NCBI RefSeq assembly: GCF_037975245.1
Contig: NC_092575.1
Span: 2,609,001-2,673,000, forward strand
From: Apostichopus japonicus
Lineage: Eukaryota; Echinodermata; Holothuroidea; Aspidochirotida; Stichopodidae
Length of the DNA stretch: 64,000 bases
Direction of reading: 5' to 3'
The notes beneath the pieces were generated by a model, which saw only the letters and a program-made list of their open reading frames with translations, was not told the origin of the DNA and made no database searches. The position numbers and the translations under genes are program-made. Shown here piece by piece: positions 48,621 to 60,900 of the stretch (position 1 is its first letter; the number at the start of each line of letters is the position of its first letter).

Positions 48621-49789
48621 CTTACAATTAACTATGCATTCCATAGAAATTATATTCATTTGTTCAATATTATTATCTTATTATCATGAGAGATTTTTTT
48701 GGCCAATATTATCAATTTTGTAAGGCTATACCCTTATGGTTTTTTTTTTCAATTGAGTACTTAATACCATTTAGTGCAACCCATTTGGAATGTTGTACAC
48801 AGCATGTTTACAATTGGGTATAATATACCTTTTGCAATAATGTTTCACTATGGAAGCTCAACAACCTGAACTTTAAGCACAAAAGAAGAGACTGAAGACA
48901 GTTTAGTTGGTTTCGGACGAGTTATATTTTCAATTTTTGTCTGCTCAAGAAATGCTAGACAATATGTATCTTACTCACACTGATATAATCCCTCAAAACA
49001 AAATAAAATTTAAGAAAAAAAGTTTGGTTAGTTACACTTATGGGAAAAATATCTATGAAAGTTGGTGACGTAATTGTGTTTGAATCCGACACCTATTCAA
49101 GCTGACAGGTCAAAGAATAGCCTCCTGATTAGGGAATGTGATTATCTGAATTAAATCTTACAATTAATAATTTTCCATAATATCATAAAAGAAAATATTG
49201 AACTGCATTAGAAATGATATTATAATTTTCACCACCAATCTGTCTTTGTAACACAGGGTCAAGGAATCATCTAATAAATATAATAAAATCATAATAAATC
49301 ATAAAATGACTCTACTCACTAAGTTTCTGACATACCAGGCTGAATTAGCCATACAAACTAGGACTTTTCTGAACCCAAACACTGGGGTAAGGGACCTTGG
49401 CTACCTGAAATGATTCATGGCAAGGATTTCCATGTGATTGTTTTTTCACCAGAGGTGACCATTTTATTAAAGCAGCAAAGAAAAAAATTTGCTCTTCTCT
49501 AAAACAATGTTATCATTCTTGCTATCCCCCACCACTATATATATATATAACTATAATATGTAACTATGACAACTGTTACTTTTACTGGCTTTGTGAAATT
49601 TATCCACCAAACTTTAAATTATCATTCTGATACTAGCCAAAAAATCTTTATGTCACTTAATACAATTGGCAAGTTTAAGGTTGAAAACAGAAAAGTTCAC
49701 ATCTTGCTTCATGTGACAGAAAATTACATACCGTCACTACGAAAGGAGATGATTTGGGCTGACAGGAATAACAATGACGGTATATAAAA
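48621..49789. other. No gene seen
   Basis: AT-rich sequence with degenerate echoes of the 307-bp satellite near 48690-48750 and a short (TA)n at ~49540. No coding similarity was recognised. Confidence 0.4.
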
Positions 49790-50150
49790 ATAACTGTGGC
49801 TCTTGAGCTGCATATCCTCCCCGTCAATGTCCGTGCCGAGTACAAGATCCTCCTCCTCGTTTATAAGTGTATACATAATTCAGCACCAGCTTATCTGTCA
49901 GAGTTGCTGGAAATTAAGACACCTGGTCGTTCAACACGCTCGTCAAAGGGCATTCTTCTCAAGGTTCCTTTCACACGCCGCAAATGTTTCGCAGGCCGCT
50001 CTTTCTTTCGACACAAGAAATTCGAAGACCATCAGAACTTTTAAAGTTGCTTTGAAGATTCATTTATTTAAGAAATCGTTTTTATAATTGTATTGTTGTT
50101 CAGCGCCATTGAGTGTTTTAACAGTAATGTGCGCTTTACCAAGTGTTACC
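49790..50150 (+). pseudogene. L2/CR1-like retrotransposon 3' fragment (RT C-terminus)
   Basis: Reads LHILPVNVRAEYKILLLVYK, then CIHNSAPAYLSELLEI and RSTRSSKGILLKVPFTRR, typical of L2/CR1-like ORF2 C-termini. A frame change near 50010 leads to TFKVALKIHLFKKSFL. The short 3' UTR ends with 'gcgctttacc'. Frameshifted and truncated, so dead. Confidence 0.75.
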
Positions 50151-50700
50151 ACCTTAACCTTAACCTTGTCTAGCATCCCCTCCCCCACGGCCCCCCCACC
50201 CACCAACACCCTTTAATTGGTGCAGCACAGGTTTGAACCCTGTTCTGGTTGATAATCCTTTGCTCTTTTAATCCTTTTTTCCATCTCTCTAATTTTTCAA
50301 GCCCTGTTTCCTGTTCTTGATAACCCCATGGTCTCTCTTTACCCCTGCAAAGCATGATCAAACTTTCAGTTATTAAATATACAAAACAACCAGATCTATT
50401 TTATAATTTCTTCTTGATAATTTTTTCTAATCTTCTTATCCTACTGAGCTCCTGTTCCTGCACCCTTATCTTGGATTTTGGTCTGTTCGTGTCTGTGTTT
50501 GTCTGTCCGTGTGACTGGGAGGGAGCCCTCGTCCTGTATAGCTCCAACAGAGCATTTTGCTCGTTCCGTTTGAGACCCTGTGTAAAGTTGAAACAACAAC
50601 AAAAAATATTTGGTTTAGTTTTTTTCTTTGGGTTGCAAGGGGCAAAGAAATGTTTGACTGTAAGAATTATTCAGAGATCGAGGTGTCACCTTTAACACAT
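50151..50700. other. No gene seen
   Basis: C-rich at 50170-50205, otherwise AT-rich. An open frame at 50354-50695 matches nothing recognised. Confidence 0.35.
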
Positions 50701-50704
50701 TGAT

Positions 50705-51270
50705 ATGATACAAATTATACACCATACCCTACCATTACCCTACCATATCTTGCCATAGAATACCATACAGAATTATACCGTATCGTACCATACCATACTA
50801 TATGACACCATGCCACAACACACCATACAATGCCATACCACCCCACCCCACACCAAACCATACCATACCATACCATATCCTACCATGTCATGCCATAGAG
50901 TACCATACAGAATTACACCGTATTGTACCATACCATACTTCATCATACCATGCCACAACACACAATGCCATACCTTACCTTACCACACCAACCATACCAC
51001 ACCAAACCATATCCTACCATGTCTTGCCAGAATACCATACAGAATTATACCGTATTATACCATACCATATATACCATGCCACAACTCACCATACAATACC
51101 ATACCACCCCACCCCACACCATACTATACCACACCAAACCATACCATACCCTACACAACCATACCATATCACACCATACCATACCATTCCCTACAATACC
51201 ATACCATTACCCACCAAACCATACCACACTTAACCCTACCATACCATACCCTACAATACCATACCCAAAT
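50705..51270. repeat. Degenerate TACCA-type pentanucleotide satellite, ~565 bp
   Basis: Built from TACCA with frequent ACCACACCAAACCA variants. Higher-order copies of ~130-150 bp are visible: 'gccatagagtaccatacaga' and 'attacaccgtattgtaccat' recur near 50755, 50890 and 51025. The long His/Tyr/Pro/Thr frames here are translations of the repeat, not genes. Confidence 0.92.
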
Positions 51271-51808
51271 TTAGGTATTTTACCAACAAATAAGAAACAT
51301 GCAAGTCCAAGTTAATGACCATCTAGGTCTTCTTCACAAACTGCAAGCTTCGTTTTGTTTCGGATCAGATTTTTAGGTTAAACTTATTCAACCTTCCTTG
51401 TGACATTTAAAGTTCCATCCTAGTGTCTGCTGCGTTGGCAGCTGATGCCAGATAATCTTCAGAGAGTTGTTACCAATATTCCTGATGATAGAACTGCATC
51501 ACACATGACACACACCCCCACACAAACCCAGCTGTATGTTACATTCAGACCGAGGACCCCATTGTTTATTTCCATTGTTTAAATCCACCCACCCTAACCT
51601 TAACAATACCCCTTAACAATAGAATTCATGTGTGGTGATTCTTTAGAAATCACCTCCGAGGACCTGGAATTCTTTTGTTTAAGCCCTCAGTCAGAAGTCA
51701 AAACAAACGCACAAACATGCACGCAATCTGCCATTGGGTTAACCTATTAAATACCCGGATAGATATTACAATGACAGTGTGAGCTTTCCCGTGAAGCCTA
51801 AAACTTAC

Positions 51809-51913
51809 CTTCATGTCTAAGATTTTCTGGAAATCTGAAGTCTCTGTATCCATCATGAGTTTGATGTAATTGTCCACGAAAGATGACTGAGGATCGGCTG
51901 GTGACATCACAAT
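51809..51913 (-). CDS. VPS53: VPS53 exon l (last found)
   Basis: 35 codons, [20 protein letters not shown] then DFQKILDMK. Acceptor CTTGTTTGTAG, donor GAAG|GTAAGT. Reading through the donor adds ~39 codons to a stop near 51698, a possible alternative end but without family similarity. Confidence 0.9.
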
Positions 51914-54900
51914 CTACAAACAAGATGAGATATCTATCCTTATTTGTCTCAATTTGTGAACAACCGTGTCAGAGACAATAGCTGTCTTGTATGCGATGCT
52001 ATTTGTTCTCGTTAACGAGAGGGTGAGAGGTTTTTCCGTTTAACTGACGAGTGTTTAGTCCACACTATTACTAAGGGGCAAGTGCAAACATTTGAAGAAC
52101 TGTTCATTGTCTCTTGAGACCACCTCTTAAAGGGATATGCTGGAAAGCAGCCAATGCGACAATAACAACTGTTAACAACTGTTAACAACAATAACAACTG
52201 TTAACAAAACTAACAACTGTTACAACTTCTCTTGCCATATATTCCAACTCGCACACTTCGTTCTTCCAACAAACTGTATTTAACTGTTCCTAAACCACGC
52301 TTGAAGACCTATGGTTACAGAAGCTTCGAATACTCTGGCTCTTATCTCTGGAACAAGTTACCAGATCACATTCGAACATGCCATAAACTTTCTACATTCA
52401 AAAGTCTACTTAAGACCCATTTTTTCACTCGTTCTTTTGTAAATTAATTTACTCTCTTTGTAAAGCCCCTTGAGCAGTGACTTTTGTCTACTGATTTGGC
52501 GCTATATAAGTCTCATTTATTATGATTTTTATTATATAACAATAACAACTGTGACAATAACAATGAGAGAAACATGATTCTACACCGTCCATTGAACACC
52601 TCCATCTCAACATCTTTACTCAAAACTCTAGATATGGTTGTTTGAATGGAACCTGTTCTGACTGGCTAAACCTTTCCTTTTCTCAAGGAAGTGTATCAAA
52701 GTGGGTGGTCTGTGATGCTATGTAACCACAGTGACGGTCATTGTAACCATGGTGACCGCAGTGTCACCACGGTGATAGACACCGTAACTATGGTGACTAC
52801 AGTTTACCTATGGTGAATCAATGAGGAATCCAGGAAGTAACTTGATCAAGTAGCATTTGCAATTCTGTTACAGAATGCAGCAAGTTTATCAAATGTCCTG
52901 AATATTGATATAAACATGATGGGAAAAACCATCAAACAAAATAAAGGTGTCTTAGCGCTGTTCCATCGATTGATCATAATAAATTATACATTAATAATGC
53001 TATTAAGAATCTGTCAAATTTAGCATGAAATACAGTTTTGTTACAATTTTTTGAAGTACTGACTAAAAAACACCAATGAAAACTGATGAAAATATTACCA
53101 AGTTTCATTGCCTACTTTTCAAGTTTGTTTTGTTTCAAATTCCCCATCAGTTTTCTGTTTTTCATGAGCTACGTTTCTCGGTTTATTATTAACGAGATAT
53201 TGAACAGTTTCAACTTACAAGCAAATGTATAACTGATTTTTGTAATGGGATTGAAGACGTATGTACAAAAACATCTGCACTTTATAATTAAAACATTGAA
53301 GAAAGTATCAAAGAATGGAATGTTACCTTCAAAATCATTTCAGCTTTGGTCATACCCTTCACGACAATCTTGGTATAACTGTAAACAGATAGTAACATGA
53401 GAAGATGATGATAAACGTACCAAAAACTAAACAACAACAAAAATCATAATAAATTATGACTTTCAAGTCAAGTCTTGAAAAAAAAAACACTTATACAGTA
53501 TACTTATCTAATCTACATAGCTTGAAATGACAACTTAAGTGTCATGTGATCAAACTCTCCTTGAAAAACGTAAATATTGATCAGAAAATTAATCAGGACT
53601 CCTAAAGAAAAAACTCCTCCAGTAAAAAACTAAAGAAAAACCACTAAAACTCAGTAACTAAATAATATGCATTTTCATGTTACTAATTTTTGTGTCAATA
53701 TATTATTTATTGATACGCTAGGAAATGAACGACACTTTTGAGGGCAAAAAGCCACTTATTAGGATCAATCTTTGTAGTTTTTGAAATACATAATCCAGAA
53801 GGTGGGTTGATTGTGAATAACCCAACAGCACAATAACAAGATGGGCCAAACCTCAGATCTGTTGACAAAGCCAAATATATATTTTTTTCCATGTTATCTA
53901 TAAGCACAAATTTACCTCATTTCACTTTGACGAAGAATTGGATTTGTAACTTCTTACACAGGTGATGGCCATTTCAAACTCATCCTTCCCTTCCCCTCCC
54001 TCATCCACCCCTCCCCCACTCCCCAACCATTTCCAAATACTCCCTCCTTCCCCTCCCTCCTCCACCCCTCCCCCACCCCCAACCATTTCCCAATACTCCC
54101 TCCTTCCCCTCCCTCCTACCTCCCCCACCCCCCAACCATTTCCCAATACTCCCTCCTTCCCCTCCCTCCTCCCTCCCCACCCCCAACCATTTCCCAATAC
54201 TCCCTCCTTCCCCTCCCTCCTCCCTCCCCACCCCCCAACCATTTCCCAATACTCCCTCCTTCCCCTCCCTCCTCCCACCTCTCCCACTGTGTCTCAATAC
54301 ACCCATGTCTGAAATACTGTAAAAATCAGCCACTACTGAAAAGTCAAAAAATTCTGACAACTTAATAATTGAGTAAATTAACCTTTTGAAGAAAATTTTT
54401 ATTCTGATGCATCATCAAGTTTGCCCTGAAAACATAAAAAGCCCAGGAAATTAACTATTCCACGGAAGTACTGATAAAGTTACCCACGAGACTCTGACCT
54501 CTGCATGGAACTATGATCACCTTCGGTCAGCAAATCTTAATTTATTTCCTACAGAAGAACGATACTGAACACATGGCACATTGAGTACCTGTGTGATCTG
54601 TCTGTGACCTTTGACCTTAAATTCCCAACTCTCCTCCAAAACTTACCTGGCAGGTGCTTTCCTACCCGCTTGGGAACCGATGGATGGCAGGTCTAAGAGA
54701 ACGGTCTTGAGAGAATGGGTATCCAATAGCAACTGTTCGGCACCCACGGTGCTGATTGGCTTACACTTGAACAGATGGTTGATGAAACGAGGAATGAAAG
54801 AGCTGCAATAGACAGGAAAAAGAAACAAAAAGAACAACATGCTAATTAATCATTCTTGTAATATACACTTTTCCCCCCCTCCGCCCCCCCCCACCGCAAG

Positions 54901-57900
54901 GATAACAATGTTAAACAGACCATATTCACTAACACAGGCTGGGCATGTACAGTAGTGGGCATTTTACAGAAGTGAAATTTTGCACCCATATCAAAGATTT
55001 TGCATTATGGCCCCCGAGAAAGAAAATCACGATGGATATTGTCCATCTCTCAAAAAATAAACTTTGAAAAAGTTTTGGAGCTCCCAGGAAGTTCTCCTGT
55101 GGGCTTCAATGTCAGATGAAATGTTCTGATGGAGAATGAGCAATGGTGAAAAATTTATTAAAATCATTTGTCTGTTTTTAACATTTCCTGAGACTTTACA
55201 ACCGAGTCCATTGAGAATAACTCAGAATGGAAAATATTAACACATCTGTCAAGACTTTTGTCACCTCATGAATATTAACTAGTTACAAAATACTGATGAG
55301 GGGTTGGGGGGCTTCAGCCACACCCAAAATCAGAAGACATCACTGTCATGAGGGTCCTATGTGGTTTTGCAAAACTTGACAAGCTGCAGTCTCTGACTGC
55401 AGGTCACAATGGTACAGAACGATTTCATTTGTTATTATTAAAGAAGAGATCTATATATCTACATTTATTTAAACTTTCGAATTAAACTAATTACTTTAAG
55501 CACCTTACTTGTGTTTTCTAAATCACATTTTTTTGTTTGGCTGAACTGCACAAGTGGAATCTAAAAACTAGTCAATCACCCAGCGTGTCTGCAGACAAAT
55601 TCAACCTGTGATCGAGCACGTTTGCATGCCTGTGAGCACTGTCACACACTCATGTTTCTATGATCAAAAGATCTATAAACAGTAGTAGATATATGACAGC
55701 ATCCACAGTTAAAATGCTGAAGTGCTTCAATATTGATACCATTCAGTTAAAAAAAGGATCAACAAGGCCCGTTTCCATGTCATTACTAATCAAAACAAAT
55801 CTACACCCCCTCTCGCTCGCCCTTCGTTTCCCTTCACCCCCTCTCGCTCTCCCTTCGTCCCTCTACCAGTTACCCCCAAGCACCCACTCTCCCTCTCCCT
55901 TTGTTCCCCTACACCCCCTCTCCCTCTCCCTTTGTTCCCCTACACCCCCCCTCCCGCTTCCTCTGTTCCCCTACCAGCTATCCCAAAGCCGAAGAAAAAA
56001 TACAGATTGGCAATATTTTTACAGGATCCAAACAACTCACTTGACAAATTTGATGCAAAACTGTGTGAAATATTTCCTAGCAGATGCTAAATTCTCTCTG
56101 ACGACTGGCACTGTTCTGGATATATGAGTGGTGATGGCGTTGACGTACCCACTCTGGTCACCCACGGTCTCTATGCTTGACCAATTGACCTAAAGAGAGA
56201 CGATAGAGAAGAGTCACCTCGTTGATATTTACTTTAAGCTTAAAGAACCCTTCAGGGAGAACGACACAGTATTATGCAGTCAAAAAAACAAACATTACAA
56301 AAATATCAACAACAAAAAATCAAAACCCCCCCAAAAAAAAAAATCAAAAATATATAAAGAAATAAATATAAAAAATAAATAATAATAAATAAATAAATAA
56401 AAACAAAACAAACAAGGGTAGAAACTTCGCACAAATTAACAAATCCCAGAGTAACTTGATATGCCATAATTGTATATGATGTCACCGACCATTGACATGC
56501 TAGACTTTATCTCAATTTGATAGAATTTCAAATCTATTAGTCTATTTGTGGGAATCCATGATTGTCACAGTTGCGCAAAGCAAGAGTGGAGAGAAAAAAT
56601 TATTGAGAATAAATAAGAGGAACTTTAAGTTGTTTTTATTAACAAGCGCTTTTTAAACTAAACTTGTAAATTTAGTGTCATTGCTCATATAAAAATGGCA
56701 AGTTAGTCTTGACCCTTCATTCCCCCTTCCACAAACTCCCCCCCCCATCCCCACCCAACAACCCTTAACCAACCATTGTCCCACAGGTGAGATATTGGTC
56801 TTGTTTTCATTTAACCTAGTAACACCACAACAAAATACCATTCTTCACATGAGTACAATTCGCATCAAAACATCGTGTACCCCAAAAAACTTGAAGGTAA
56901 AGAAAATGGACTAGGAGATCTGAGAATTGGAGTCAGATCGACGGAGAGGGATCTAAGACGAAATATCTTGCAAGATACTGTATTTGTTGAAATGTTTGAA
57001 CAAAAGAATGAAATAAATCTGTGATCTTATCTTTTTTCTCTGTTGGCTTAAAGAATGTGAAGACTCGCGCAAAAAGCAACGTCTAATGCTGGTAATCTGA
57101 CCTAGTTTCTAATGAGGTGTAACAGAAGTGTAAGACACCACCATCGATCCCAGAAAATATGCACACAGCTTGCTACCTTCGGTAATTAGACACTAGTGTA
57201 CAGTCAATACATACAGCTGCGGTCAATACCCACAGGACAGTGTACAAACCATACAACGATGGATTTCTCAGGTCCAGCTGAAGATAACAAGGTATCAGGT
57301 TTCATTATTGTCTGCATTTTGTAGCGACAAGCAGAAAATTTCACTTGCAAGCAACGGAAAGTTAACATTTTCAGAGTGCGGCATGCGGTTTGGGGCGAGT
57401 CTTCAATGCCTTTAAATAAAATTTACCTTGTTCATGGCTGTCATAGCTGGTTCACAAGCTGATTCTAAATCTTGAACCAAGAGTTGAATACAATTTGATA
57501 TTACTCTACGAAAAGAAGAAGAAGAGGAAGAAAACGGGAGGTAAAAAGAAACAAGACACCTTCTCCTTATGGAAACAGAATCATTTGTTATCCACCTTCA
57601 GGAAGATGATATTAAGCTCAAAAAACAATAAAAATTAAAAATACTTAGGAAATGTTACTTTAACATAAAGTCTAATGTTTGAATCGACTCAACCTTGATC
57701 TGGTTTTACAATAAAAAACAATAAAAATTACAAAAAACAATAAAAATTAAAAATACTTAGGAAATGTTACTTTAACATAAAGTCTAATGTTTGAATCGAC
57801 TCAACCTTGATCTGGTTTTACAGCATGGTGTCAGCAGAATTACAGGCCTAGAATCTCACAAACTTATTGACTTGTTTAGAAAAAGGAGGTGTTTCATAAA

Positions 57901-60900
57901 TCTATTGGCTTAAATCATGTTTTCATGAATTAAAATACATCTCAGTCACTGTACAGGCTTTTGAGAGCAGCCCAATAGTATCTGCTAATAATAAGCAGTA
58001 ACAAGGGGCTTATGCTAGGTATCTGACATTTATCACAAAATAACAAAGAAGCTGCAACACCAAATAACTCACTCATGAAATACATCAAATAACTCACCCA
58101 TTAAATACATCAAATAACTCACCCATGAAGTACACCAAACAACTCACTCATTAAATACATCAAATAACTCACCCATAAACTACACCAAATAACTCACCCT
58201 TGAAATACATCAAATAACTCACCTATAAAATACACCAAATAACTCACCCATGAAATACATCAAATAACTCACCAATGAAATACATCAAATATCTCACCCA
58301 TGAAATACATCAAATTACTCACCCATGAAATTCACCAAATAGCTCACACATGTAATACATCAAATAACTCACACATGAAATACACCAAATAACTCACCCA
58401 TGACATTACACCAAATAACTCAATCCATGAAATACATCAAATAACTCACCTATGAAGTACACCAAACAACTCACTCATTAAATACATTAAATAACTCACC
58501 CATGAAATTCACCAAATAACTCATACATGTAATACATCAAATAACTCACCTATAAAATACACCAAATAACTCACCCATGAAATACATCAAATAACTCACC
58601 AATGAAATACATCAAATATCTCACCCATGAAATACATCAAATTACTCACCCATGAAATTCACCAAATAGCTCACACATGTAATACATCAAATAACTCACA
58701 CATGAAATACACCAAATAACTCACCCATGACATTACACCAAATAACTCACCCATGAAATACATCTACTTCTCCACTCAGAGATATTTGTTCTCGTAAACT
58801 TGAATCTATTTTCTCCTTGAGTTTTTCTTCCAGCTGAAAGAATGAAGAAGCAGTAGATTTATTTTACAGGACCATTCTAAAATTATATGCAGGTGTAGGG
58901 CACACTATACCTGTTGTGTGGTATCCAGGCAGTCAATGGGGGAATAACATGGAGTGACTATGCAGGTGTAGGGCACACTATACCTGTTGTGTGGTGTCCA
59001 GGCAGTCAATGGGGGAATTACATGGAGTGACTATGCAGGTGTAGGGCACACTATACCTGTTGTGTGGTGTCCAGGCAGTCAATGGGGGAATTACATGGAG
59101 TGACTATGCAGATGTAGGGAACACTATACCTGTTGTGTGGTATCCAGGCAGTCAATGGGGGAATTACATGGAGTGACTATGCAGGTGTAGGGCACACTAT
59201 ACCTGTTGTGTGGTATCCAGGCAGTCAATGGGGGAATTACATGGAGTGACTATGCAGGTGTAGGGCACACTATAACCGGTTGTGTGGTATCCAGGCAGTC
59301 AATGGGGGAATAACATGGAGTGAATAACAGGTGTAGGGCACTCTATACCTGTTGTGTGGTGTCCAGGCAGTCAATGGGGGAATAACATGGAGTGAATAAC
59401 AGGTGTAGGGCACTCTATACCTGTTGTGTGGTATCCAGGCAGTCAATGGGGGTATTACATGGAGTGACTATGCAGGTGTAGAGCACACTATACCTGTTGT
59501 GTGGTGTCCAGGCAGTCAATGGGGGAATAACATGGAGTGAATAACAGGTGTAGGGCACTCTATACCTGTTGTGTGGTATCTAGGCAATCAATGGGGGAAT
59601 TACATGGAGTGACTATGCAGGTGATGGACACACTATACCTGTTGTGTGGTATCCAGGCAGTATTCAGCCGTGACCAGAATGCTACAGACTCTGTACTGCT
59701 CATCTGCTGTAAACTTTGGCACCTCGCTGGAGCTCTCCTTCAGACCCTCTTTAAGTAACGTCGAAAAATTCAAACTGGTCGGCATCGGCGTTTGAGATCT
59801 GTGAATGAGGAAGAACAATGAGAACTAACATATCAAGAAGAAGTGGAGGTAAAAATTGGGTGGGTGGGGGGGTGGGTGGGGGGGGACTTGTAAGAATTGT
59901 TTCAGCTCAAAATAATCTCATTTATACGGTGATCATAATTCAAAGTTGACTTGTGAAAGTTCAGCCTGACTTATGTGATATAAATATAAAATATCATTAT
60001 TTCTTATGAAAATTCTGTTTAATTGAAGAGAAAATATATCAAATTCTTGATAAGGGAGAGCACTGCAGGTCAAGTCAGAAACTCGATACAAAATATTCTT
60101 TACACAAAGTAATCGAATGGTACTTCATAAAAAAAGAAGAAAAAAATGGAAACTATCTTTCAAGAAGAAAAATATTTGACAGTAAGCCTCTGAAGAAGGT
60201 CCTGCTAGGATCTAAACGTCAGATCCTCTGGCTTATATATTTTTACCTACAACACAAACAAATATATTTTACAGACACAAACACGAATATATTTTAACGA
60301 CACGAGCACAAACATATTTAACCTACACAGGCTGCAAGAGATAACCTTCAGGGAGTTAGCAGGGTAGATTTGAATTCGTTTGAGATAGACACACAAGTTT
60401 GCAAAAGACTGTTACAATTTCAAAAGTTGTGACTTACTTTGGGAGGTTTCCACTGAGTAATCTGTTGGCGTATTCTCGGAGGTATTTCTGGAATGATGCT
60501 GTCAGGGAGAGGAGAGGTTGTCCGGTGCTGAGCTGGGAACACTGTACCATACACTTCTTGTAGAAGACAAAGAGATCCGCACAGCTGGGGAGTACCGCCC
60601 CGCCCTCCTCCGCCTGGATCGGGGGCGGACCCTGCGTGCGGAAATCGTCCATGAACCTCTGGATAAGGTCCGATAGATTCCTGAGGAGTCGAAGAAAAGA
60701 TGGGATGAGACGACGGGAGGACAGTGACGGGACTGACCCTTTAAATTTTATGAAAGATTTAACGGTCGGAAGAGGCGGTAAAACATGACGAGGGAGAAAG
60801 ATGTGTCTGAGATGGTGAAGGATAACATGTCAGTACAAATAATAATAATCATAATAAATGAGACTTATATAGTGCCAAATCAGTAAACAAAAGTCACTGC

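Larger units (their letters stand above)
51914..53326 (-). other. VPS53 intron holding a retrotransposon end
   Basis: Contains the plus-strand L2/CR1-like 3' end (52212-52545), AACAACTGTT repeats (52155-52215) and a run of GGTNACC-type palindromes (52715-52812). Confidence 0.6.

Noticed and set aside
50773-51315. His/Tyr/Pro/Thr-rich frames of 130-154 codons
   Set aside because: All three plus frames are open only because the TACCA repeat lacks stops; no gene signal.
53922-54360. Gly/Glu/Arg- or Pro/Ser-rich frames of 116-121 codons
   Set aside because: Products of the C/T-rich tandem repeat; they lie in a VPS53 intron.
58058-59665. CRISPR-like array
   Set aside because: Units are contiguous with no unique spacers, and they derive from VPS53 exon-intron junctions in an animal gene.
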